Source: Epinephelus fuscoguttatus
Lineage: Eukaryota; Chordata; Actinopteri; Perciformes; Serranidae
Direction: 5' to 3'
Length of the DNA: 64,000 bases
Assembly (NCBI RefSeq): GCF_011397635.1
Contig: NC_064758.1
Coordinates: 18,432,513 to 18,496,512, forward strand
Part shown: piece by piece, positions 47,817 through 60,200 of the stretch
How the letters are laid out: each line of letters begins with the position of its first letter
How positions within the stretch are numbered: the stretch's first letter is position 1
Notes under the pieces: model-generated
Database searches by the model: none
Told to the model about the DNA's origin: nothing
What the model saw: the letters and a program-made list of their open reading frames with translations, nothing else
Made by a program: the position numbers and the translations under genes

Positions 47817-49930
47817 GCATGTTTCAGAAGCCTCCCAGGAGCTAGTAAAAATACAAGCCTCATCTAATTTTGAGCCACAGGAAACTGCACAGAGCAGATA
47901 GTTTTCCCGCTAACAGACACTGTGTGTGAAATATAGATACAATATAATTATGGGAACAAATGTATGTTTGATAACTAAAAAACAGCCACAAATCTTTGAT
48001 CCACGTCATTCATAACTGGACTCTTTAACATTATAAAAGTTGTCTCTAGGTTCCAGCACAATATAATAGCAAATGACAACAATAAACACAACTAAAATAG
48101 ACAAAAAAAACCCTTTTCACTAGGAGCACAAATATCAAGAAAAAATGACCAAATCAAGATCCTGATGTGATAGGATGCAGCACGGCAGACGGAACAAAAC
48201 CAAGTAGCAGAAAATAGCAGCTAAAATGTGGTGCAGCTGTGCCCAGAAGAATTATCGCTTTCAGCTCCCCAGTCAAATAGCAGCAAAGATAACAAAAACA
48301 GGGACTGATTCATCCCGTAACATGCCTAATTTTAGTGGATCTGGTGTGGAATTTATCTGCGGATGCTCAGGTTCAAATTAAGGCCAAAATTTGACCTGCA
48401 ACAGATGATGTTGTTTGTTGTTTTTAGCTGAGACAGTTTCTGGAAAACTTATGACCCTTACCTGCTGGTTAAGAGGAGTCAGCAGTCGATGATGATATAA
48501 GACAGGTTTTTAAACAACTGTGAATCACCATAATCACGAGAGGTCCTTAAAGCATAGTCCTAAATGTGCACACAAAACATTAGGATGATTGTTCCAGTTG
48601 TGGGATTTGCGAGATTAGTTGGGGACAGACAGCCAGACATGCAAACATTCACTTCACATTTGTTGTTCATTGAGTAGTAGTAGTATTAAGTGGTCCTATC
48701 TCCTATTTAGTATTCTGCAAGGCTTTTTCAGGATATAGTTTCAAAGAATTGCGTCTGAAGGCTGTTCCATCAGTGTGTTTAACTAATTAGCAGGTGGCAC
48801 CTTGTAAGATAGCCTTGGCCACCAGCATGTGAATGTGTGTGTGAATAGGTTAAAGTGACAGGTGGTTTTCTTAAGCAGAGGAGAAAATGGTGGAAACATG
48901 AAGAGGTCAGAGAAATATCCTCAAACACTGGATGACCGTGAATAAGAAATATTACAGATAAGATCATGCACAAATAATGTGTGTGGCTGATCTCATTAGG
49001 GATACACACACATTTCCCACCTAATGCTAAAACGCCAGAAATAAAATGATCACAATACTAAGATATTTAGAAAACTGGAAAATTGCAAAAGTGCAGCAGT
49101 TATGACTTAAGTCTGTCTCAGCCCTCCATCAGCAGAGTGATCACACTAACAATGACAACACTTTCAGTCTCACGTTGTCACGCAGTTCATTTCACTTCCA
49201 CTGGGTGTCCACATGTCACAGGCTCACAAAAGGGCGTGTCTCTGACAACTCACATCTGATAAAATAATGCATCACACCTAGCAACAGGGTCAACCACACT
49301 TCCTCACTAAGGTAAACAGTTATGTCCCTTCCTTGCCCAGAGTTGCTCTGAGAACTTTCCTAAATCACTCCTGAGCTAGGACTCCTTACCAAAAATATTT
49401 AGGCGAAGTTAAGAGCTTTTTGAGAGACTGTTTATGAATATATTACCCCAGGGTAATTGGGTGAATCTTTGATGGATATTTGAGCAAGTTTTGCACATAT
49501 ACTCAATAAAATCATAAGCTGCACAAAAACGGACGTTCTGCACCCTAATTTTAAGAAGTAATTTTAGAAGTGGCGCCTTCATGTGGTGACACACGCATAC
49601 AGCAATTTCAAAATCACACAGGAAATCACACACACTTCATTTCATGTTTTTATTGAATCACTCTCACTGTTATAACAACTGTACATATAGCTATATGTAA
49701 ACCAGTACAGGGCTTAACAGAATTAACTTCATGTACTTAATCTCTGAATGTTCTGAAGCTGGTTAGTAGTGACATATAAGATTTTAAAGTGTATCTTTAA
49801 AGCACAGTGTAGATTGAATACAACTGCAGTACAAGTTTCAATTTATATGTTAGCAAGGCCAGAATGGTCAAACACGGAGAGTCATAAAACTGTAACTTAA
49901 TCATTGATTACCATGTTTAAATAGGCTATA
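47817..49930. other. Spacer, no gene recognised
   Basis: AT-rich. 49440-49790 resembles 14278-14720 (see that entry). No coding or RNA feature supported. Confidence 0.5.
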
Positions 49931-49935
49931 CAATT

Positions 49936-51054
49936 GACCTATGACTAAGTCCCGCCCTCAAACGCGATGAGCCAATCACAGTGCGTGTAGCCATTCCCAT
50001 ACACTCGGACATTCTCTGCCTGGACGTCCATTGAAATGCATTACAGAAAGTCAGTTTTGTTCAGTTTTATGAGCTTTTTTGAAGATTTGGAGTTTAAAAA
50101 TGGTCAAATGGTGTGCATATGGGGAACATGCACCTCCGACACAAGGTATCCTGAGAGGCTGGGCGACGAGGTGTCTTTTTTACACTTTAAACCACATCTC
50201 AACGGAGAAAAGTGTCTCCTTTGGATAAAGTTGTGTGGTAACGTTAGACCACAACATCAACTCAACGTGTGTAAGATTAACAAGGATGTCTACATCTGTT
50301 TTAAGGTAAGTCAACATTGTGTTTGAGGCAACATATTGTCACTTTGCTGGAAAGAAATATAAAGTTATCTTTAACATCGCTAGCTAACGTTAGCTTAAGT
50401 TAGCCTAACGTTAGCTCCTAGCTGCTTTCTTCATCATGTCACCTTGTTTGCTGGGAGTTCATTAGCCTATTTTTTTTTTTTTTTTGCCTAGTTTTTGTAC
50501 ATACATCATTGTTAGCTGTTGTCCAAAGGGCTCTAGTTAAGCTAACGTTAACTTCTGGAGCTTAGCTTCATTAACTTATCTGTAATCGCAGAGATAACAA
50601 AGGTTGGCAAACGTTATGCTGAATGATTCAGTGTAAATACTGTAGCACCAAACTAACGCAGAGACACTGTTGGTAAAGATGGTAAAAAAGGCAGTTATCC
50701 TTTTCTCATATTCTGAGCCAAAAACCTTAACTTCAGCGGCACTTTAACTTGTTGTCTTTGATGGTGATGGCAACGAGATGCGGTTCACAAGCGTACACTG
50801 TGACCTGTAAATTTTGGCTTGTAATTTAAGCTTTTCATCGACCTGCTCAACAATAAAATGATGAATATATGCCTCCAATGCGTAGTTTAGGCCCTTTTGG
50901 TTACTTCTCAATGACATCTGATTGTTATGTCCCCAAAAATCACCAATTGCCTCCTGTGAAATGCCGTGTACTGTGACACCTGCCATAGCGCCGGTCACTG
51001 AAAGTTGATAGTTTGTCCGAGTGAGTGGAGGGGGGCGTGGTTTGGCCATAGGTC
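49936..51054 (+). mobile_element. THAP-coding DNA element, copy 2
   Basis: 1119 bp, ends GACCTATGACTAAGTCCCGC and complement GACCTATGGCCAAACCACGC. Flanked by AATT on the left (49932-49935) and AGTT on the right (51055-51058). Plus strand: MVKWCAYG then, after one extra base, TCTSDTRYPERLGDEVSFL, NGEKCLLWIKLCG and DVYICFK directly followed by GTAAGT, a THAP finger cut by an intron just before its last histidine. Minus strand: an open frame 50744-51049 starts inside the right inverted end. The 355-bp insert of copy 1 is absent. Confidence 0.75.
50744..51049 (-). pseudogene. Second coding segment of the THAP element (unknown)
   Basis: An open frame of 101 residues beginning MAKPRPPPLTRTNYQLSVTG within the right terminal repeat, then NQKGLNYALEAYIHHFIVEQ and DEKLKLQAKIYRSQ. 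Copy 1 keeps the first part (MVKPRPPPLTRTKYQHSVTS) and lacks the rest. Conservation of the peptide between diverged copies suggests it was once coding. I cannot name the protein; a nuclease or accessory protein of a larger parent element is possible but unproven. Confidence 0.4.
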
Positions 51055-51058
51055 AGTT

Positions 51059-53223
51059 GGTTTAGTAATTTTGATGACAGTCATTACAGTTGACATTTAA
51101 TGATCTCAGAGGAGAATCAACACTGTTTTATAGTGGGAGGAAAAACTATACAGTATGACAAAGATTTTTAACAGTAGCCTATAGTAGCAATATATTAACA
51201 CCCAATTTCACATATGAATATAAATATATTTTGAAATGTAATATACAACATCCCAAATGTCCTTTTAAGGCCATGATGTTAAATTTACATTTCAAGAGGG
51301 ACTGAAACTCCTGTCAGTGTGTACATTATGAAAACAGATTGTTTAAGAAAGCACCACACATTTTTAAGTATTTGATTAAAAAGGATACATTAGTCACACA
51401 AGATACACATATCCACAACAATGTCACTACTGTATATACAGCCACTTACAAACTGATGTGACAGATTTTTGTTATGGGCAAGTGGGAAGATGTGCTTTAT
51501 GGAAAAATAGTTGTTTCAATTCCAAGAGCAAACCATGTAATTGTTGGTGATACATTTCACTCAAAACTACCAAATGTCAAGCTCATGATGGGAGGAAGTC
51601 ATTAGGATTAACAAAGACCTGAGATAACTATACCAAATTTCCCAAAATTAGAATGTTATTGCACTAAAAATTCAGGGGATTGTACTCCTAACTATGAAGC
51701 TAGATGGAAAGAAACTGAGCAAACAATGGGAAAAGGAATACCAGTTAATGCAATGACTGTGGACCCCTCCCCATTCTCTCTTAGCACTTAGACAACAATA
51801 ACACATGGATTACAGTTCACTACAGACGTGGAATGACACGCTTCAAATATTTATTAGAGCACATGAGAATTAACCTTTATAAAAAAGGTTATTTCAAAAC
51901 TGTACGTGGGCCTTCAACAACTAAATAAGTAAGATACATTTAAAGTTAAAACAAGATAGGAAGCTGAGAGTTACGTATCTGATAGTCACACAAGGGGAAT
52001 GACCAGAATCAATTTGAATTTTGAACTCATGTGCCTGATTAGATCAAAGAAATAAGTGGAAGAAAAGGGATAAATATCTGCTAAGAACTTTATCGGTGGC
52101 ATGTAAGAAATCCATAACCAAGAAATGGCTGAAGAAAGAATACCTTCTACTGATGAATGCATTGACTTGGTATATGACATTTATGTAGCCTAATGGAGTG
52201 AATGACTTTTAGTTTGAGAACCCAGAGGGATATTTTTATTGAGAACTGGACGAAATGGTTAGTGTACGTCTCAAATATGAGACTTGACGTTGTCTGAATA
52301 GGTACCAGAAAATCATTGCGGGGTGACCAGTAGCCCCTCACTGTTCAGCTGGCTGTGGATTTTGATTATATATGTTTATATATGTTGATGTTTATATGTG
52401 TATATATATATAGAAATGCTATGCTACAAAAGGCAACCATGCACCACAATCCCAAATAATGATTAGCATACATTCACTTAACAAAAAATATAGGCGTTTA
52501 CAGTCCTGATGAAACATGACATAACTACAAGATGTTGACATGACATGACATCCTGTACTGTATGTTACAAATGTAGTTATTTTAGGTAAAACCATGATCT
52601 TTTTCTAAATCTAACCAAGATGCAAGCTCTGAGACTGGAAAAAAAAGGCCAACGTTGAACTGCCAAAACCTGCAGTTCCTCAATTGGCCACTTGAGGCAG
52701 ACTCCAACAGTGAGTCAATCCCCACTTCTGGCTTCTGGCTCAGTCTGGCAACAGCAAAAATGCCAAAGTCAAAGCTTCAAATTTGGAGTCCACAAACCAG
52801 TGGGTCATTTAATGGAGGATACCAAGTGCATAACCAGTTAGCCCTACTTACCATATGTTAGCATGCTCACAGGCTAAAATAAGATGGGGGGCCATAGTAA
52901 ATATTACATATACTGAGCATCAGCATCAGTCATTGCGGCCAAGTAAGTATGCTGATTAGCATTTAGCTCAAGATACTGCTGTACCTATAAGTAGGCTACA
53001 GTCTCATAAAGCTACTAGCATGGCTGCAGACTTTTAGATTTGTTTAGTTCTGAAGTCAAATGCTCTGATCAGGATTAAGAGATGCCAACCATCCCCAAAA
53101 CAACAGTATGATTGCCTCTTGTTGAAATAATAAACACTGTTTATTTTTACAGCTAATTTCAAGAATCTTCTTAATACACCCCTCACTAAAACAACCAAAT
53201 AACCAATTAAAAATATGCGTAAC
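51059..53223. other. Spacer, no gene recognised
   Basis: AT-rich non-coding DNA. Simple TATA/TG tracts occur near 52365-52415. No supported feature. Confidence 0.5.
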
Positions 53224-53235
53224 ATGATTAGGTTA

Positions 53236-53512
53236 GTGGGTGGCACAGTGGTGTGGTGGTTAGCACTCTCGCCTCACAGCAAGAGGGTTGCCGGTTCGAT
53301 CCCGGGTGTGGGAGCTCTTCTGTTTGCATGTCTGTTTGCATTGTCCATAGGTGTGAATGTGAGCGTGAATGGTTGTTTGTCTCTATGTGTCAGCCCTGTG
53401 ATAGTCTGGCGACCTGTCCAGGGTGTACCCTGCCTCTCGCCCGATGTCAGCTGGGATAGGCTCCAGCCCCCCCGCGACCCTCAAGAGGATGTAGCGGTTA
53501 GAAGATGAATGA
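53236..53512 (+). mobile_element. tRNA-derived SINE with perfect 12-bp target duplication
   Basis: 277 bp. The head reads GTGGTGTGGTGGTTAGCACTC and GCCTCACAGCAAGAGGG then GGTTCGATCCC, a Pol III B box at 53293-53303. The tail is a short GATGAATGA repeat. ATGATTAGGTTA is present on both sides (53224-53235 and 53513-53524) without mismatch, the signature of LINE-mediated insertion. The perfect duplication suggests it is recent. It lies about 0.7 kb downstream of T1R gene C. Confidence 0.85.
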
Positions 53513-53668
53513 ATGATTAGGTTACTACAAAATAGAGACAAAGATTTAAACTACAATGTACTTATTTTGATCATCTACTCTATAAAGGCAAATTGGTTCA
53601 CAACAGTTCATTTAAAGTATTCAGAAGGCCTGAAGAGCAAGAGTTCTGTATACAGATACACACATATA

Positions 53669-54209
53669 GGCCATATCCACACGAAGATGGAACCGATTTT
53701 GTTTCTTAAAAGTTTTCCATAAACACTGAATCATCTCAAGATATGTGTACGTAAACATGAAGCCACTGAAAACGCTGTAGGATATTTGCAAGGCCTGTAA
53801 GTGGCGCTGCAACGCTGCCACAACACCAAAAACAGAGAATAAGAAAAGGAGCATGCACATAAAACTCATGTGATGTAAACAAACACGAAGAAGAAGATGG
53901 CGGAAAATACAAATGTGAGAGGAGCCCACTTTGTATGGACTGACGACAAGGTAGAGCTGCTATTTAGGGTCACACTTGATTGTGCATGCGGGTTAAGGGA
54001 GAGGTGAGGTTTTGGCGTCATCGTTTCAGAAAAGAGGTGTACTGTCTTGTACGGAAATGCAAAGGTGGCGTCTTCAGATTTTTTCACTCTGGGACCCGGT
54101 TTCAAAAGTACTTGGGCTCCTAAAACGCTGGTTCCATGTTTACGAAAGGTCTATGCCGTAAAAAAACCTTTGCGGATACACCTAATCTCATCTCCGTGTG
54201 GACATGGCC
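53669..54209. mobile_element. MITE 13 bp beyond the stop codon of gene C
   Basis: 541 bp, ends GGCCATATCCACACGAAGATGG and complement GGCCATGTCCACACGGAGATG. Inside, the plus strand from 53898 reads MAENTNVRGAHFVWTDDKVEL, a Myb/SANT-like start seen in DNA-transposon accessory proteins, soon broken. The sequence to its right (TTACTTGAAGTTGCTA) matches the DNA after the gene B stop codon, which fixes the insertion edge. The target duplication is unclear (ATA versus TTA). Confidence 0.7.
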
Positions 54210-54222
54210 TTACTTGAAGTTG

Positions 54223-57200
54223 CTACGAGCTGACTGTCATGGTATAACTCTGAATGAGACCTTGGAAGTATTCCTGCGTGTTTTTGTACGATTGAAAAAT
54301 GATGATGTAACATTTTGGGAGGAAATAAAACAACAGAAAGGAGCAGAGACTGGAGAGTACTGCCAGAGCTTTCAGTGTTGGGATGTACTTGCCACGATAA
54401 AGAATGTACACAGTGGCAAAGATGATCCAGGTGAGGATCAGCAGGAGCAGGCAGAAGGTTATTGCTTTGGCCTCATTGTAGTTTTTTGGGAGGTCTTTAC
54501 CCATGTAGGAGAAAATAAAGCAAAGGCAGCACAAAAGTAAAAGTAAAGCCACAGAACCAGAGGATGCTTTGAGATTAATGTCACAACCAAGTATGATTTT
54601 GTCTGGGGATGAAAATTCATGGTAGGGTTTAGGGGGAGTAAACGTATAGCCAATAATAAGTAAGACTGCCTGTGTAACAAATGCCACAGTGATGACCAGC
54701 CATTGTACGTGATATTTCATCCACCAGCTGCTGACCTCACGGCACCTAGCAGCTATTTTGAAAATGCAAACAATCTGAAAAGAGCGCACAACAAAACATG
54801 CTAGACAAACAGTGTAGAACAACAGAAATGGTAAGAACCTTAAGATACAGAAGGAGGTTGTTGGCTCACCAAAGTGAAAGAACACAGTGAGACTACACAG
54901 ACTGAGGCAGCCTAAAATCAGGAAGCACATTGGTCCCCCAGCAGATCTGACAACAGGTGTGTTGTAGTTGATGGCAAAGAGAACAGACATGGCTAGTGTG
55001 AGGCCCACAAATGCCCAGGCCCCGATCATGATCAGTATGGCCCCACTGTCTGTGAATGGGATGTACTCCACCACCCGCAGATTGCATGATGTACTTCCTG
55101 CTGCAGACCATTCTGTCTCCTTACAGGCGATGCACTTGTACGGATCCTCTGTTTTACATGAGAGACAGACAGGTTGTCAATAAAGCTAAGGTTTAATTTA
55201 GAAAAATCATCTGTGAATTAAGGGATAAGAAAAACAGTGTAGAAAGCAGTGTAAGACATTTAATCTGTGATATTGTATGTATTGGAATTAGTGTTTTGGT
55301 TTCTTTATATGATCTTTAGCACCAACTTGTGGTTATTGTAAGTACTTGCACTGAGAGGAAGGGAGCTCATAGGAAAACAGGATGCAGTGAGCATCCCAGT
55401 GTGACAACCTTCATAATCCTTTGCCTAAAAGACTACAAAACGGCTTCATCTGTATGTCATACACTATTTACATTTATATTAATATGTTTAAATAACAATT
55501 TCTTGGATTTGAGTACAGTATTTTTGATGATGTTTGCTCAGTTTGTTACAAAACTACAGTACTACAAATGGATGTATGAGTACTTGATAGTTCAAGCATT
55601 CTTACTTCTGTAATTGATGTTTACTGTTGTAAGTTCATCAGTTATCACATATTTTGACATACCTACAAGTGTTAACATTAATTTGTCATTAATATTTTCT
55701 CAGTAGCCTTTTCTCTAAGTCTTCCCAGAGATGTTATTTAGTACCTAAAAGGGTATTAACTTGTTTGTGTTCTGTGTTCTTTGGGCAGTTTACAAAACGA
55801 AATATTTTGGTTCATTGAATCCTGCCAAACACAACAACCTGTCTGTTCCTTTAAAGAAAACTAAACTGTTATATAAAGCTAAATATAAACTAAACTGTTA
55901 TATAAAGCTAAATATAAACTGTTATATAAAATATAATATAAAGCTGGCTGTACAGCTAAAAAACACGTTGCCTGCAACAACTTTTAGTGAGGACAGCATA
56001 TTGTGTATTTTCCTAAAATGAGCTTTTACCTCATGTCAAACTTGGTTTAAAGTTAACACTGATATACTTCAGAGATAATTGCAACAATTAAAATATTTAT
56101 TGTCGTATCTTAATTGGTGTGTGCATTTCTGAGTGAATATGGAAGCCTGTACAGCAGCCCAGTCAACATGAAATGACTGTTATATCCTTTTGGCCATAGA
56201 AAAGCTGAACAGTCTGAAATTAGCTCCCATCAATCAGTCATTGTCTTTTTTTCTCATTTCCTTCCTCTTATGTATAATAATTTACCTGTGCTGTTGACAT
56301 AAGTCCCGCTGAGACAGATTTCACAGTCGAAGCAGCATCGTTGGAGTCCATTATACTTTTGTGCATATCCAGTAGGACATTCTGGGGAACACACTGAAGT
56401 AGGCACCTGTACAGGAGAATTATTTAGCAGAAAAGTAAATGAAGTAAGTGATGGGGGCAAATGATAGAGAAGTGGCAGTATTTAGTATACAGCTTTTTAA
56501 AATTCTGAACAGGTTTTGTAATATGGAATCAACACTGAGTTTCATATCTAGATGTCAACAAGTGACACCATGAACAACCACCTTTGGTTCATGTTCCTGA
56601 CATTGGGTCTCATTAATGAAATGTTAGTGAATCTGTGAGTAGATTTGCACATTAAAAACCTTGATACTAAAAAACAACACTAGATATATGAACGCTGGAT
56701 TTGATCATAGGCATGTGTGTATGTTCATGAATACCAATCAATCGTAAACTGACACCATGCAAGTCAGCAATCAGCATACATCCCCGCCCATAATTAGCCA
56801 GTGTCTACTATGTATGGTAGTGATAATTACTATAGGTTCATCCTGTCGACTTGCGAGTATGGGGCAAACAAAGACAGAGAGTGAGAGAATGGAAAACTTC
56901 TCGGACGCTGAGACTTAGGTTATAATAGGTGAATGAGAAGAGATACATTTTTTTTTCTTCTGTTAGTAGTGGTGTGACTATTTCTTTTTAAAAGATTATA
57001 TTTTAGTTTTTGAATTTGACCCATGGCATCAATTCTTAATTAAAAGTATGCCGTTTGCCCGACAACTGCATTTGAGTCGAGGCGCTATCCTGTGAACACC
57101 TAGTGACTGTCACACCCCCACTTCACAGTCTTACCCCATAAAATGAAATGCAAAATATTTTCTTGTTTGTACAGATTCTGTTAATTATGAAGTCGTATTT

Positions 57201-60200
57201 CCCTCTTAATTGATATCCCCCCTCTCGATCCCTAAACAATTTCTGTATATTTTGTGGTAGAAGGTTATTATTCACTTTGTACATGATTTGTGCTGTTTGG
57301 AATTTCACTATGTCTGTAAATTTTAATAACTTTGACTGTAAGAAGAGTGAGTGAATATGATCCTGATAGCTGACATTATGGATGACCCGTATTGCCCTTT
57401 TTGAAGAATAGTGAATTGATTGAACTCATATAGTTATTGCCCCAGATCTCTGCACAGTAATTGAAATATGGTAAGACAATGGAACAGTATAGGATGCGGA
57501 GTGATTTATGATCCAGAACCTGTTTTGCTTTGCTTAAAACTGAAATGCTTCTCAATAGTTTGGTTTGTATATGTTTGATGTGTGGTTTCCAGCTGATTTT
57601 CTCATCTATTATCACCCCAAGGAATTTATTTTCATGAACCCTTTCAATCTGCACCCCATCTATCTGTATTTGTACTTGTTTGTTAATCCTGCAATTCCCA
57701 AATAACATTATTTTTGTTTTATTTAAGTTAAATGATAATTTGTTTCTGTCAAACCATATTTTCAGTTTGTTCATTTCTTTAGTGACTTCCTCCATTACTA
57801 CTTTTAAATTCTCCCCAGAACAGAAAATATTCATGTTATCAGCAAACAACACCAGCTTCAATACCTGTGACACCCTACAAATATCATTAATATACAAGAT
57901 AAATAGTTTAGGGCCCAACACTGACCCCTGGGGGACACCACAAACAATGTCTAAACATAAAGAACAAACATCACTCAGCGTAACAAACTGCTGTCTCTTC
58001 TGTAGATTTAACAATGTCCAATATTTCCTTCTTTTCCACCGCTTTGAGAAACATTGAGTTGTGATTTCATTCTATCAATATATCCATATTTTTTCCAACT
58101 GTCCCTGGATCAGAGATTTTTCTGTAAGGTCGGGTCCCACATTTACAAAAAATTTATTCAGATTGTCAGCTACATAACTTCTATTACAAATTACATTATG
58201 CTTATAGAACTCTGGATAGTCTATTTACTACTTCTTATAATACTGTTTAATATACCCCATATTCCTTTAATATTGTTTTTGTTATCGTCTAATATTTTCC
58301 AATAATAATCTTTCTTGCTTGTCCTTATAATATGAGTTAACATATTTTTACATCTTTTATATTTATTTTCTGCCTCTTTAGTTCTCAGTCTTATGAATTC
58401 TCTGTATAGTGCATTTTTCTTTTTGCTGGTGTTTTGCAATCCCTTTGTGATCCATGGCCAGTTGCTATATTTCAGTTTTCTTGTATAATCTTGAATTGGA
58501 CAGCTTTTGTCATATAATTACTTAAATACCCTCAAAAATATTTCATATGCATTGTTTCAAAGTCATCTGTGTATTGTGATCATAACAGAGCACAATATGA
58601 ATTAAAATTACAATTTTTAATGATGACAAGCAATATTTATGAGCAATATCTTATTAACACAAGCACTATGAGCAGTCAGAAGCAGGTTATGTTAGTACGT
58701 ACGAAAAAATTAGAGTTACAAACATATTGATGAATGCTAAAATACATGTAAATCTGCAGACAGTTTACACACAAATTCATTCTGCTCACACTTCATATTC
58801 ATCAAGAATATGAATTATTGTCAGTAACAAACAACTTACTTCTCCGTTTGTGTGCCACTGAATTTTGCTTTTGTTGATGAAAAAGTTAAATGGTGGATAA
58901 AAATTATAAAAGCCGATCTCCTCTGCATCACCACTTTGGTTCCAGAAGACTATAGAATAGAATCCATAGCTGGGGTCACCATTCTCATCGAACTGAATAC
59001 TGTGGTTGAACAGTGTGAAGTTTGACTTCTTCAGCTCTGCAAGAACCTGATGTGGATGCACAAAGTACAGATTATTGGAATGTGTTCATGGTGAACAACA
59101 GAGGTGTTAATTAAATAAGCAGTGTGATGCCCCCACTTTACCTCTGATCACTGCACAATGCATGTTGGTTAGGTTTGTGTCTGACTTCAGCCTGACTTGC
59201 TCTGAACTCATGCAAAATTGGACAAAAATAATCACTTGATTTTGAGCCGGCTGCATTTTTTTGAGCCAGACCCTGCAGTTGCTCTCTACTGACTGCAAGA
59301 CCCAGAGCATGATGGGAAATGTCCTGCTCTCACCTGATCTAACAGCTGATTTGTTTAGATGTTGAGTGTTGAATTGGAGAGATTTAGATTTTGTGTGTCT
59401 GACTTGGAGGTTTATTCTGATAACAGAATACATGTTGTGGCTGATGGTGACTTTAGTAGCCAGAGTGACCAAATAGATTCCTATTACAGATCATACTATA
59501 CATAGTCTGTTGTATATTAAGACTTGTGGTAAGTAGGATGTGTGCAATTTAAAACATGTCATTGTGAACATCTGCAGTTGCACCAAAACTACTTGGTTAG
59601 GTTTTGGCACCTCTTGGTCAGATTTACAAAAAAAGACTATAGTTTTAGCCAATAGCCCTTTTTATGCAGAGATGGTACTTCAGAATCCCTATTTTATGCC
59701 TCCTTTACATTTTTACACAGAACCAAATAATAATGGCATCATTCCGCTCCAGTGTGTGATTGTGGAAAGCATCCTGGCATCGCAGGATCAAAAGAGGCAT
59801 GACGGACGTGGCATGTAACGCAACAACATCGGCCTCTAATGTGACATTAAACACACACGTTGACAGCACTTTATAAACAATAACAATGGCAAAACATGGC
59901 AACAAGAATCATTTACTGTTCCTGTTATATGGAGGGTGATCTTGTCCTCTGCTCGGAGGGTAAGGAGCTCCCAAATCTCATTGTTTTACCAATATGCAGT
60001 TATTTACGGCTGATGTTCTTCTTCTTTGAGTTAGCCGCTAACTGCCAACAGCTACTTTCATATCACCTGTGGTGGGTTTCATGCACAACGTGTCATCAGA
60101 ATGTCACATGTGTCCTGCCATTGGTCCCGTCTTGCTGGCTGTCCTGTTTATAGAGCTCGTAAGTTGCGTGTTTCCATTTGCAGTACATGGGACCTTAAAA

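Noticed and set aside
53281-53303. Possible tRNA gene at the GGTTCGATCCC site
   Set aside because: The sequence does not fold into a full cloverleaf and lies in the head of a SINE with target duplications.
55861-55945. Possible CRISPR-like or satellite array
   Set aside because: Contiguous 29-bp tandem units without spacers in a vertebrate intron; a simple minisatellite.
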